Assembly: GCF_900109575.1 (NCBI RefSeq)
Contig: NZ_FOAF01000001.1
Span: 310,001 to 374,000, forward strand
Direction: 5' to 3'
DNA length: 64,000 bases
Origin: Olivibacter domesticus
GTDB lineage: Bacteria > Bacteroidota > Bacteroidia > Sphingobacteriales > Sphingobacteriaceae
The position numbers and the translations under genes are program-made. Positions 9,137 to 17,086 of the stretch are shown here, piece after piece. Within the stretch, counting starts at the first letter, position 1, and each line of letters opens with the position of its first letter. Below the pieces are notes generated by a model that saw nothing but the letters and a program-made list of their open reading frames with translations, made no database searches and was not told the DNA's origin.

Positions 9137-10657
9137 ATGAAAACTAATAAAAAAATTCGATATACTTTTCTTGTCTTTTTCACAATAGTGCTAAGCGCTT
9201 GCACCAAAGATCTATTGGATAAGGAACCTAATGGATTAAACTCCTTTTGGAATACGGGTGCCGATGCTGAGCTGGGTATCAATGCGGCATATACACCTTT
9301 ATATGAAGAAGAAGGTTTTGGTGAAGGTCAGTTCTGGTACCAAGCTGCCGGTGATGATTTTACCATTAATAACGCCGGTGAACGTAGTGATATTAACTTA
9401 ACTAATTTTGCAACTACAACGAATGCTTCTGGATATGCATATGCCCGTTGGCAGATTTTCTACAGGGTTATCCGCAGAGCGAACGATGTGCTTCGAAATG
9501 TGCCTGATATTGATATGGATGAAACAATGAAAAATCGCATTTTGGGAGAAGCTAACTTTTTATTAGGTTTTGCATATTTCGAATTAGCAAAATGGTATGG
9601 TGGTCTGCCTTTTTATGATATCAATGATCCAGAGAATATCAATCAACCTCGGCAAACGAAAACTGAAACGTTTAATCGCATTGAGCAGTATTTGCTGACA
9701 GCAACCAAGCAGCTGCCCGATTGGATTTATACGGGTGATCAGGTAGGCCGTGCCCATTTAGGTGCTGCATGGGGATACCTGGCTAAACTATATGCCTATT
9801 GGGGGAAATGGGAAGCATCTAGAGAGGCATCGGATAACGTAATTAATAGTGGCGCTTATACGCTTCAGGAAGAGTACGCTAATCTTTTTTCGCTCGATCA
9901 TGAGAAATCAAGCGAGGTGTTATTTGGCTTGGTGTGTGCTCCGGTACGGCATCAAACAACGATTACACCGATTATCTGTTTATCCAAAACTTTAACCGGA
10001 GGAGCGGGTTGGGCTTATTTTGCTCCAACTAAAAGCTTGGCGGATGCTTTTGAAGAAAATGATAGTCGTAGGAAAGCTACTTTGGCTGGTATCGATGAAA
10101 CCGTGCGGTTGTTAGGACAAGATATTGTACTCAATTCTGATAATATCAACGACATGGAAACGGGCTATATGTGCGTTAAATTTATGCAACCTTATTGGAA
10201 TGCCAACGCCTACTCTTGGGATGCAGGCTTAGATAATGCCATTTTACGTCTTGCTGATGTCTACTTGCTAAATGCCGAAGCTACCATGATGCTGAATGGA
10301 GGCGGACCACAACAGGCGGAAGTGCCTATTGCCGCAGCTGCTAACGCGTTAAACGCAGTACGGCTAAGGGCTTTTCATAATGATCAGAGCAAGCGCATTG
10401 ATGCACCTACCTTTAACGATCTGATGCGAGAAAGGCGTTGTGAACTGGCCTATGAAGGCGATAGGCATTTAGATCTAAAACGCTGGAACTTGGCGCAAAG
10501 TACGTACAGCCAAGCAAGCACCACTACAGATCCAAGGGGGCCGCGTCAATTTGATCCTGTAACGAATGCTTCTTTTCCGCTTCCACAAACGGAACTGGAT
10601 AACAGTAATGGCATATTGAAAAATAATCCGTTACCTACTTACTCAGATTTTGAATAG
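9137..10657 (+). CDS. SusD/RagB glycan-binding lipoprotein (locus 1)
   Basis: A 506-residue surface lipoprotein that caps SusC and captures oligosaccharide. The signal peptide ends in a lipobox (VLSACTKDLLDKEPN) with the lipidated cysteine at residue 22. SusD features include the alanine-rich TPR-like segments (NRILGEANFLLGFAYFELAKWYGGLPF) and the C-terminal MRERRCELAYEGDRHLDLKRW block. Near the end is FPLPQTELDNSNGILKNNP, the usual SusD terminus. It lies just downstream of SusC in the same orientation and is followed by a strong terminator, so the series ends here. Confidence 0.95.
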   Translation: MKTNKKIRYTFLVFFTIVLSACTKDLLDKEPNGLNSFWNTGADAELGINAAYTPLYEEEGFGEGQFWYQAAGDDFTINNAGERSDINLTNFATTTNASGYAYARWQIFYRVIRRANDVLRNVPDIDMDETMKNRILGEANFLLGFAYFELAKWYGGLPFYDINDPENINQPRQTKTETFNRIEQYLLTATKQLPDWIYTGDQVGRAHLGAAWGYLAKLYAYWGKWEASREASDNVINSGAYTLQEEYANLFSLDHEKSSEVLFGLVCAPVRHQTTITPIICLSKTLTGGAGWAYFAPTKSLADAFEENDSRRKATLAGIDETVRLLGQDIVLNSDNINDMETGYMCVKFMQPYWNANAYSWDAGLDNAILRLADVYLLNAEATMMLNGGGPQQAEVPIAAAANALNAVRLRAFHNDQSKRIDAPTFNDLMRERRCELAYEGDRHLDLKRWNLAQSTYSQASTTTDPRGPRQFDPVTNASFPLPQTELDNSNGILKNNPLPTYSDFE

Positions 10658-10680
10658 CGTTGGTAACTGATGAATATCAC

Positions 10681-10724
10681 GCGAACAGATGCGTCGCATC
10701 TGTTCGCCATCTGGAGTTTTTTTT
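10681..10724 (+). terminator. Rho-independent terminator after susD (locus 1)
   Basis: A perfect 12-bp stem (GCGAACAGATGC / GCATCTGTTCGC) with a 3-nt loop lies at 10681-10707, followed by an eight-T run at 10717-10724. It starts 24 bp after the SusD stop codon and separates it from the convergent Nudix-type regulator gene. Confidence 0.85.
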
Positions 10725-10760
10725 GGAAGTTTTAAATGCGAGAAAGGAATAGATACCACT

Positions 10761-11531
10761 TTAATCTTCCAGTGGATCCTTTGTAAAACGATAGAGATAA
10801 GGGGCTTTATGAGATTTTCCTGTATATTGTTTTTCGAGACGCTCTAAAATCCCAAGGCTTAACATCTTGCGTTGAAAGTTTGTTCTAACGAATGGATGTT
10901 GAAATACTGCTTCATACAGTTTTTGTAGCTCGTTCATGGTAAAAGAGTCACGCATGAGCTTTGAACCAACAAGCTTGGTATCAAGGTCGGTCTGTAAACG
11001 CTTAAGAGCTTTTTCTACAATTAGATTGTGATCGTATAAAAGTACGGGGATAGCTTCAATATCAAACCATTTAAATTCGGTGAAAAATGGCTCGGGTTTA
11101 GGATTCACTTTGGTGTCATCTACCAGTGCGTAGTAGCAAACAGAAACGAAACGCTGATTAAACCAATGATCTGCTGGTAAATTGCCTAAAAGGTCTTTCA
11201 TGAGTTGGGAGACAATGGAGTTACTTGTTCGATTTTTTTTGCCACTGGTATAAAATTGCTCCAAAAAAATATTGTCGAGCCCGGTACGCTCTCGTAAAAC
11301 ACGTAGTGCTGCCATGTCCAGATCCTCGTCTTTACTTAAATAGCCACCTGGAAGAATGAAGTGCGCTGTTTGAGCAAATCGCAGTAGTAGAACTTTTAAT
11401 TTGTTATCATGAAAACCGAAAATCACAGTGTCCAATGTAACTGATGGAACGTATTTCCCTTTGGCTTCCTGAATAAAATGTTCAATGCCCTCTTTTAACT
11501 CCTTATCACTGATCTGTTTAAGATAACTCAT
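10761..11531 (-). CDS. NrtR-like regulator: degenerate Nudix domain plus winged helix
   Basis: A 256-residue protein with an N-terminal Nudix fold (about 28-160) and a C-terminal winged helix (about 190-250, FTMNELQKLYEAVFQHPFVRTNFQRKML). This is the layout of NrtR and of the Bacteroides sugar regulator AraR. The Nudix box begins at Gly63. The first Glu (69), the Arg (77) and one Glu (81) are kept, but the Glu after the Arg is Val78 and the last Glu is Arg82. Two metal-binding positions are therefore lost, which suggests a ligand-sensing rather than hydrolytic domain. It is divergent from a small secreted-protein gene whose promoter holds a perfect palindrome, the likely operator. The effector (ADP-ribose or a sugar) cannot be read from sequence. 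Confidence 0.85.
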   Translation of the reverse strand: MSYLKQISDKELKEGIEHFIQEAKGKYVPSVTLDTVIFGFHDNKLKVLLLRFAQTAHFILPGGYLSKDEDLDMAALRVLRERTGLDNIFLEQFYTSGKKNRTSNSIVSQLMKDLLGNLPADHWFNQRFVSVCYYALVDDTKVNPKPEPFFTEFKWFDIEAIPVLLYDHNLIVEKALKRLQTDLDTKLVGSKLMRDSFTMNELQKLYEAVFQHPFVRTNFQRKMLSLGILERLEKQYTGKSHKAPYLYRFTKDPLED

Positions 11532-11593
11532 ATTATACTGATAACAATTTCTAAGTTATGAAATGCAATGGAAGAAAAAAATATTTCTTTTAT

Positions 11594-11614
11594 ATTGTAT
11601 CATTATGATACAAT
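11594..11614. promoter_or_regulatory. Perfect palindrome, candidate operator of the NrtR-like regulator
   Basis: Arms of 9 bp (ATTGTATCA / TGATACAAT) flank a 3-bp centre. The site lies between the divergent regulator and secreted-protein genes. It covers the likely -33 region (TTG at 11595-11597) of the promoter whose -7 box is at 11619-11626. Repression of the secreted-protein gene by the regulator is inferred. Confidence 0.6.
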
Positions 11615-11618
11615 TGTA

Positions 11619-11626
11619 TATATTTG
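11619..11626 (+). promoter_or_regulatory. -7 box (TAnnTTTG) for the small secreted protein gene
   Basis: TATATTTG matches the Bacteroidota -7 consensus. A TTG lies 21 bp upstream inside the palindrome, and the start codon is 82 bp downstream. Confidence 0.55.
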
Positions 11627-11708
11627 TTAGGCAGTGCGATAGGAATAATTTCCGTGCCTGCTACTTTTTCGAAAAAACAGTTATAAACTTTTAAAATTCA
11701 ATCGTATT

Positions 11709-12089
11709 ATGAAAAAGCTAAGCTTATTTATTACCGGTATCTTTTTGATGTTATTAAACGTAGATGTCAAAGCCCAGCAGCAAGACAGCACGGATTATTT
11801 TGTAGGTAAATGGAAAGTGCTCGTAAAGGGGACGCCAAATGGCGACGCAACAATGGTTTTTGTATTAGACAAGGCGGCAGAATCGTTGGCGGGGGTTGTG
11901 CAGGACACTGTGGGCACTGAGATATCGAAAATTAGTAGTGTGGAACTCGCTGGTAATGCGGTAACGCTCTACTTTACAGCGCAAGGTTATGACGTTAATC
12001 TATTAATGAAAAAGGAAGATGAAAACAATGTGACGGGAAGTTTGATGGGAATGTTTGATGCGACGGGAAAGCGCTTAAAAAAGGATTGA
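11709..12089 (+). CDS. Small secreted protein of unknown function
   Basis: A 126-residue protein with a clear signal peptide (MKKLSLFITGIFLMLLNVDVKA) and a mature part of about 104 residues. I do not recognise a named family. The mature part reads as alternating beta strands, starting YFVGKWKVLVKG and containing MVFVLDKAAESLAGVV and VTGSLMGMFDATGKRL. This is suggestive of a small lipocalin-like or beta-barrel fold. It is preceded by a TAnnTTTG promoter and a palindrome facing the NrtR-like regulator, so it is probably the regulator's target. A hairpin follows it. There is no catalytic motif to point to. Confidence 0.75.
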   Translation: MKKLSLFITGIFLMLLNVDVKAQQQDSTDYFVGKWKVLVKGTPNGDATMVFVLDKAAESLAGVVQDTVGTEISKISSVELAGNAVTLYFTAQGYDVNLLMKKEDENNVTGSLMGMFDATGKRLKKD

Positions 12090-12103
12090 ACAACGTTCTA
12101 TTA

Positions 12104-12133
12104 TACAGAAGTGTACAAGCGTACACTTCTGTA
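12104..12133. terminator. Hairpin between convergent genes, probable bidirectional terminator
   Basis: Perfect 13-bp arms (TACAGAAGTGTAC / GTACACTTCTGTA) with a 4-nt loop lie between the stop codons of the secreted protein and the convergent SDR gene. T-runs on either side are weak. Confidence 0.6.
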
Positions 12134-12146
12134 TCTTTAATGTTAA

Positions 12147-13043
12147 CTAATGAACTAAATAATCGGCAGAAGCGATGTCCGTAAACAGATCGGCGGCTTT
12201 CGTTTCCCAGCCTAGGGCTGTACGCGTTTTCTCACTTGAGGCAGCACAGTCTAAACCGGCGAAATGGGTAAACCAGCCGAAATGTGCGGCTGCATCCTCA
12301 CCGGTTTTGCTGACTACCGGCAGGCGCAAGCCTTTACCGATCTCCTCTGCAATTTTTCGAAAGGGAATACCTTCTTCTGCTACTGCATGAAATACCTTGA
12401 GCGCCGGGCGTTTTTCTACAATTAAGCGATAGAGGGATGCTGCATCTGAGCGGTGCACTGCTGGCCAATGATTGTTACCATCAGCAATATAGGCCGATTC
12501 ACTTTTTTTCTGCGCAAGGTCAATAACGAGTGGCACAAAACCATGGTCGCCCGCCCCGTGTACACTTGCCGGTAAACGTACAATATATACATTGACACCT
12601 TTGGCGGCCACGGCATTCGCGGCCTCTTCTGAAGCGGCCCTTGGCACAATGTCGGAACTGGATAACAGCGGGTCGTCTTCCGTGAGCAGACGATCGTAAT
12701 GCAAAAGACCTATTCCCGAAGTAATGACCAGCGACTTGTCCGAACCTATCAGTGCTTCACCCAGTAGTTCTATTACCCGGCGATCAGCTTCGCAGCTAGC
12801 TTTGTATTGCGAGAAGTCATGATTAAAGGCTGTGTGGATGACGGCATCACAATTGCTCGCACCTTGCCGGAGTGTTTCTGGATCGTTAACGTCGCCCTGA
12901 TATGCACTTGCACCAGCAGTTGTTAATTGTTGGACAGCATGATCTGAGCGAACTAAGCCGAGCACGTCGTGTCCGTTCTGAAGAAGTTCTTGTACGATGG
13001 CGGAGCCCACAAATCCCGAGGCTCCTGTTACAAATATACGCAT
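12147..13043 (-). CDS. Atypical extended SDR-family NAD(P)-dependent oxidoreductase/epimerase-like protein
   Basis: A 298-residue Rossmann-fold protein. The nucleotide-binding motif is TGASGFVG at residues 6-13, and DVNDPETLRQ follows the fourth strand as in extended SDRs. The segment where a catalytic YxxxK is expected reads RAASEEAANAV, without the tyrosine, which is typical of the atypical SDR5 group. It may therefore be a reductase of unclear substrate or a binding protein. It is 73 bp downstream of the Crp/Fnr gene on the same strand, so the two may be co-transcribed. Codons here look somewhat more GC-rich than in flanking genes. Confidence 0.85.
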   Translation of the reverse strand: MRIFVTGASGFVGSAIVQELLQNGHDVLGLVRSDHAVQQLTTAGASAYQGDVNDPETLRQGASNCDAVIHTAFNHDFSQYKASCEADRRVIELLGEALIGSDKSLVITSGIGLLHYDRLLTEDDPLLSSSDIVPRAASEEAANAVAAKGVNVYIVRLPASVHGAGDHGFVPLVIDLAQKKSESAYIADGNNHWPAVHRSDAASLYRLIVEKRPALKVFHAVAEEGIPFRKIAEEIGKGLRLPVVSKTGEDAAAHFGWFTHFAGLDCAASSEKTRTALGWETKAADLFTDIASADYLVH

Positions 13044-13116
13044 AGAATTACATTTTGTTTCTTACAAAATTGGTAGATCTGAACCCGTTAAACAAGGTCA
13101 TTTGACCATCATTCTA

Positions 13117-13695
13117 TTAACGTTGAAGCTGTGTGTGGCGGATACGGGTGAGGGTTTTTATCGATATACCTAGATATGCGGCAATCATGCGTAAGGGTAA
13201 TCGTGATAAGAAACCGGGATAATTCCGAATAAAATCTGCATATTTCTCTTCTGGAGTGCCACTCAAGATGGTCAGCATGCGTTGCCTGCTGTGGTAGATA
13301 TTTCGGGAGATAAGTTGTTCGGCCAATTTTTTGAAGGCGGGGATCTCGGTTAGCAGGGTGTTAAATGTTGACTTGTGCCAGAGTAAAATATTACTTGGTT
13401 CTACGGCTGCTATGCTGACATATGAAGGTATCTGCCGGTCATAGCTTTCTACATCCAGCGTCCATGTCAGTTCTGGCGAGAATTGCAGGATGTGCTCATT
13501 ACCTGCTGTGGTGGTATTGAACGTTCTAAGCAAGCCGTTGACAATAAAAATTTTGTGCCGGCAAATTTCTCCAGCACGGAATATGAATTCGTTACGGCGC
13601 AAGATCCTGGGCATGGCCAGCGTACTGATTTTGCGGATTGCCTCATTGGGTAGGTTTGCCTGTGTGGCAAGATAATGTTCGAATTCGGTAAGCAT
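13117..13695 (-). CDS. Crp/Fnr-family transcriptional regulator
   Basis: A 192-residue protein with an N-terminal cyclic-nucleotide-binding beta-roll (RRNEFIFRAGEICRHKIFIVNGLLRTF) and a C-terminal helix-turn-helix (LPLRMIAAYLGISIKTLTRIR). It is the short Bacteroidota type that often controls a neighbouring oxidoreductase. It lacks an N-terminal cysteine cluster, so it is not an oxygen-sensing Fnr. The SDR gene follows it and is the probable target. A perfect inverted repeat 3 bp upstream of its start suggests autoregulation. Confidence 0.88.
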   Translation of the reverse strand: MLTEFEHYLATQANLPNEAIRKISTLAMPRILRRNEFIFRAGEICRHKIFIVNGLLRTFNTTTAGNEHILQFSPELTWTLDVESYDRQIPSYVSIAAVEPSNILLWHKSTFNTLLTEIPAFKKLAEQLISRNIYHSRQRMLTILSGTPEEKYADFIRNYPGFLSRLPLRMIAAYLGISIKTLTRIRHTQLQR

Positions 13696-13697
13696 TA

Positions 13698-13722
13698 ATC
13701 AAAAATAGGAAACATTTTTGAT
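13698..13722. promoter_or_regulatory. Inverted repeat at the Crp/Fnr gene start, candidate operator
   Basis: Perfect 9-bp arms (ATCAAAAAT / ATTTTTGAT) with a 7-bp centre lie directly upstream of the start codon at 13695. Crp/Fnr proteins bind dyads of this size. The autoregulatory role is inferred. Confidence 0.45.
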
Positions 13723-13889
13723 AGGTGCTATAAGACCTGTACAAAGCTGGTTAGGTATTAATAACCTGTTGTTGGCATTTATGCCTTGCTGTTGTGCTTT
13801 ATATATTGCCACTTGCATTTTCTTGCTACTTATAGCTAAATAGTCAAGTGAAATTTAGTATGATTTTTTTTGACACAGGTAATTTTTTA

Positions 13890-13903
13890 TATATTCGAAT
13901 ATA
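13890..13903. repeat. 14-bp perfect palindrome upstream of the secreted flavin-protein genes
   Basis: TATATTCGAATATA lies 47 bp ahead of the small frame at 13950 and about 220 bp ahead of the next gene. It may be an operator, but short AT-rich palindromes arise by chance. Confidence 0.3.
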
Positions 13904-13949
13904 GTTATTTATCTAAACGCTAGAAAGCTTAGTATAAACCTACTCTTCC

Positions 13950-14117
13950 ATGAACGAAAAAAAAGATCATGCCTTGTTGCAGCGTTTATTTCCGACGATA
14001 ATTCGATCAAGCCTGCTTTTCGGGCACGATGAATCCGTTTTAAAGCAGATGCTGATTGTAAAGTTACTGCATGCCTATCTTATACCTGGTTTTCTTGCTA
14101 ATGAGGATATGATCTAA
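13950..14117 (+). CDS. Small open frame (55 codons) ahead of the flavin-protein gene
   Basis: ATG 13950 opens a 55-residue frame (MNEKKDHALLQRLFPTIIRS and a leucine-rich remainder) whose stop is 4 bp before the next ATG at 14122. It has no signal peptide and I do not recognise it. The tight spacing suggests translational coupling or a leader peptide, and the frame could also be chance. Its amphipathic, Leu/Ile-rich second half might associate with a membrane. Confidence 0.4.
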   Translation: MNEKKDHALLQRLFPTIIRSSLLFGHDESVLKQMLIVKLLHAYLIPGFLANEDMI

Positions 14118-14121
14118 GTTT

Positions 14122-15213
14122 ATGAAGACGAAGTTTTATTACGGTATTAGTTTATTCATAGGATGTTTATGGTTGACCGCTGTGACGGCGCAGGAGAAGA
14201 GCGAGAAATATACAGTTTCTGAAGCAGGGGAGGCCTACCCATTGGTACTGGTATATGATCGAGAAAACGATCCTGCCTACTTTTTTCGGGATATTTTTAC
14301 ACCGGTTTGCCTAGATAGTGTCTGTAAACCGGTGCGCATCAAGTTGTTTTGGGATTTGTTAGGGAATTACCTGAGATACGAGGTGCCAGCAGATGAACCC
14401 TTAACCAAGTTGGACCATGAGGAATTTACGCCTGAAGATCATGCACAGCTGCAGGCTATTCTTTCTAATGAAAATTCCTTATTAAAGGATTTTAAATTGG
14501 AAGATCTGGTTGACGCTAGAACGCAACATTTATCGGATTCGGTAGACGCCGTTACTGGTGCGACAAAGAATACGGTTAAAAGTGAGGTAATTGAGGGGGC
14601 TTTATATACCTGTTATACTTTATGGCATCTGGTACATGGGCCGGTAATGAATGAAATACAAAAGATTTCTCAAACAAAGTTGGATAATCAAATGCTCCAT
14701 CGCTTTTTGCGGAGTGCTAATTTTCACTATGTGTACTTCGCATTGGATGAAGTAATGGATGAGGGCGGGGTAATCCGTGAGGGCTTTTTTCCTGATGTGT
14801 TGATTGTTTTGGCAAGTGACAATGTATTTGCAGCCCGTCATGTTTGGCAGCGAATCAATTTACGGTATTTTGCTGAACGTAAAGAGCAGGAGGAACTCTG
14901 GAGAATTTTTGTGCATTCACCCTATACCCAACAAGTCGTATTTTTAAAGCGGATGAAGCAATTGGCTTTAGATCCTAGAGTCGTTCGTCTCGTTACGGAT
15001 TATCTGCCAAACCTAAATAATGCTTTATTCAAGCAGACATTAGCTGTACTGGCTAGCCAGGATTCGCTTCCGGAAGCTTCGCAGGAGCAACTTATCGTCT
15101 ACCTGACCTCAACAGATAAAGATAAGGCTGAGGCGGTATATGAGGCGATGAATGGGCATGCTCAATTAAGTGAAAATTTCAATAAACAGTTAGGAATTTA
15201 TAGTAAACCATAA
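14122..15213 (+). CDS. Secreted protein with FMN_bind-like flavinylation motif
   Basis: A 363-residue protein with a signal peptide (MKTKFYYGISLFIGCLWLTAVTA). Residues 142-148 read DAVTGAT, matching the DxxTGAT pattern where ApbE attaches FMN to a threonine in NqrC/RnfG and other FMN_bind proteins. Upstream are a CxxxxC pair (63 and 68) and RIKLFWDLLGNYLRYEVP. The C-terminal half is helical and HEAT-like. The overall fold beyond the motif is not one I recognise, so flavinylation is a prediction. The gene ends 5 bp before a secreted FAD-dependent oxidoreductase gene, so the two are very likely co-transcribed and may exchange electrons outside the cytoplasm. No ApbE gene is in the window. Confidence 0.7.
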   Translation: MKTKFYYGISLFIGCLWLTAVTAQEKSEKYTVSEAGEAYPLVLVYDRENDPAYFFRDIFTPVCLDSVCKPVRIKLFWDLLGNYLRYEVPADEPLTKLDHEEFTPEDHAQLQAILSNENSLLKDFKLEDLVDARTQHLSDSVDAVTGATKNTVKSEVIEGALYTCYTLWHLVHGPVMNEIQKISQTKLDNQMLHRFLRSANFHYVYFALDEVMDEGGVIREGFFPDVLIVLASDNVFAARHVWQRINLRYFAERKEQEELWRIFVHSPYTQQVVFLKRMKQLALDPRVVRLVTDYLPNLNNALFKQTLAVLASQDSLPEASQEQLIVYLTSTDKDKAEAVYEAMNGHAQLSENFNKQLGIYSKP

Positions 15214-15218
15214 AATAA

Positions 15219-17018
15219 ATGATGATGAACGATTTTTTGAAAATTTATCCATTAAGCCTTATCTTCTTTTTCTGCTTATTGCGATTGGGTGCGCAAGAGC
15301 AGGTGTTGGTGGAGACTGAGTCTTTTCATCAAAAGGGGGGATGGGTTATTGATCAACAGTCCTTCCCGGTGCTCCATTCTTCTTACTTGATGGCTCACGG
15401 TATGGGGAGACCTGTCGCAGATGCCAGGGCGACTGTGAAATTTCCAAAAAAAGGAACCTATAAGGTATGGCTAAGAACAAAAGATTGGGCTCCTTATCCG
15501 GTGGGGCCTGGTAAATTTAAACTTTACGTTGATGGCAAAGCCTTGGCACCTACCTTTGGTGAAAGTGGTGACAGCGCTTGGAAATGGTACAGCGGAGGCG
15601 AGATAAACGTAGAGAAAGATTCGGTTGAATTGGTGCTGCAAGATTTAACGGGCTTTAATGGTCGGATAGATGCCATTCTGTTTAGCAATGGAAGTGATGC
15701 AGAACCTCCAAATGAGCTAGTGGCTTTGGATAAGCTTCGCAATGAGTTATTGGGCTTGCGTGCTGGTTTAAAAGAAATGGGAGACTTCGACTTGGTTGTG
15801 GTGGGAGGCGGCGTGGCAGGCACTTGTGCGGCGATATCTGCTGCCCGTTTGGGCTTGAAAGTGGCACTCATTCAGGACAGGCCCTTACTTGGCGGGAACA
15901 ACAGCTCAGAAGTGCGTGTGCATCTTATGGGAGACCTCGACAAGAGTTATTATCCAAAATTGGGGCGGATTGTGCGTGAATTAGATAATGGCGATCCTGG
16001 TAATGGTAACCCGAATGCCAAAGAATATGGCGATGCTCGGAAGTTCGCCATCGTGAAGGCGGAAAAGAATCTTTCGCTGTTTGTCAATACGCATGTTTAC
16101 CAGGCAGAGACGGAAAATAATATAGTCAAAGCTGTTGTGGGACGGGATATTGAGACGAATCAGGAAAAGCGCTTTACGGGTAAATATTTTGCAGACTGCA
16201 CGGGCGATGGTACCTTGGGGTTTTTGGCTGGAGCGGATTTTCGTATGGGACGGGAAAGCAAACAGGAAACAGGTGAGACCTTAGCTGCCGATAAAGCGGA
16301 TGATTTTACCTTGGGCACTTCTAATTTGTGGGCTTCTTTACCTGTTGACAGTGTAACGACGTTTCCGGAAACACCTTGGGCACTTACCTTTTCGGATGAA
16401 TACCATATTGATGAAGAACAGTCGGATTGGCAATGGGAAACGGGCTTTGGCAACTTCAATACAATTACGGAAGCAGAGCAAATACGGGATCATAACCTTC
16501 GGGCTGTATATGGTAATTGGTCTTATCTTAAAAATCATAAACGCGATAAATATGATAAGAGGGACTTGGCCTGGGTGGCTTATATTGGAGGAAAACGAGA
16601 GTCGAGACGCTTGTTGGGCGATCATATCCTGACGCAGATGGATATTCAGGAAGGTAAAATATATCCAGATGCGACAGTGACGGCTACGTGGACCATTGAT
16701 CTTCATTTCCCGGATAAGAAAAATAGTTTGTATTTTCCCGATGAAGAGTTTTTTGCCGGTACCAAACATATCCGGGTAGCGCCATATACCATACCTTATC
16801 GATGTCTTTATTCACGAAACATCAATAACCTTTTTATGGCAGGCAGAGATATTAGTACAACGCATGTAGCCTTTGGAAGTACGCGCGTTATGCGCACTTG
16901 TGGGATGATGGGAGAGGTTGTAGGAATGGCTGCTTTTTTGGCGAAAGAGCATCAAACAACACCTCGTGGGGTATATGAAAAACACTTGCCGGAATTTATG
17001 GGTATGATTAAGGATTAA
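15219..17018 (+). CDS. Secreted FAD-dependent oxidoreductase (FAD_oxidored family)
   Basis: A 599-residue protein. The signal peptide (FLKIYPLSLIFFFCLLRLGA) is followed by a beta-sandwich, carbohydrate-binding-like domain (about 28-158, VLVETESFHQKGGWVIDQQS). A FAD-binding Rossmann domain then starts DFDLVVVGGGVAGTCAAISA, with the dinucleotide motif at residues 196-201 and the ribose-binding stretch LGGNNSSEVR at about 224-233. The C-terminus contains FMAGRDISTTHVAFGSTRVM, the second FAD contact. The family (PF12831-type) is common in Bacteroidota glycan loci but its substrate is generally unknown. The attached domain suggests a sugar-linked substrate. It follows the predicted flavinylated protein by 5 bp and precedes a convergent AraC gene. 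Confidence 0.85.
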   Translation: MMMNDFLKIYPLSLIFFFCLLRLGAQEQVLVETESFHQKGGWVIDQQSFPVLHSSYLMAHGMGRPVADARATVKFPKKGTYKVWLRTKDWAPYPVGPGKFKLYVDGKALAPTFGESGDSAWKWYSGGEINVEKDSVELVLQDLTGFNGRIDAILFSNGSDAEPPNELVALDKLRNELLGLRAGLKEMGDFDLVVVGGGVAGTCAAISAARLGLKVALIQDRPLLGGNNSSEVRVHLMGDLDKSYYPKLGRIVRELDNGDPGNGNPNAKEYGDARKFAIVKAEKNLSLFVNTHVYQAETENNIVKAVVGRDIETNQEKRFTGKYFADCTGDGTLGFLAGADFRMGRESKQETGETLAADKADDFTLGTSNLWASLPVDSVTTFPETPWALTFSDEYHIDEEQSDWQWETGFGNFNTITEAEQIRDHNLRAVYGNWSYLKNHKRDKYDKRDLAWVAYIGGKRESRRLLGDHILTQMDIQEGKIYPDATVTATWTIDLHFPDKKNSLYFPDEEFFAGTKHIRVAPYTIPYRCLYSRNINNLFMAGRDISTTHVAFGSTRVMRTCGMMGEVVGMAAFLAKEHQTTPRGVYEKHLPEFMGMIKD

Positions 17019-17086
17019 AATTCCTTCATCATACCTTTCCTTATCATTCTGGAGCTCGATTTTGTTCATCCGTATTATCTCGCCGT

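Noticed and set aside
8824-9282. 152-codon minus-strand frame across the SusC/SusD junction
   Set aside because: Runs antisense through two well-supported genes and resembles no protein.
16338-16769. 143-codon minus-strand frame in the FAD oxidoreductase gene
   Set aside because: Antisense to conserved FAD-family sequence with no protein-like composition.
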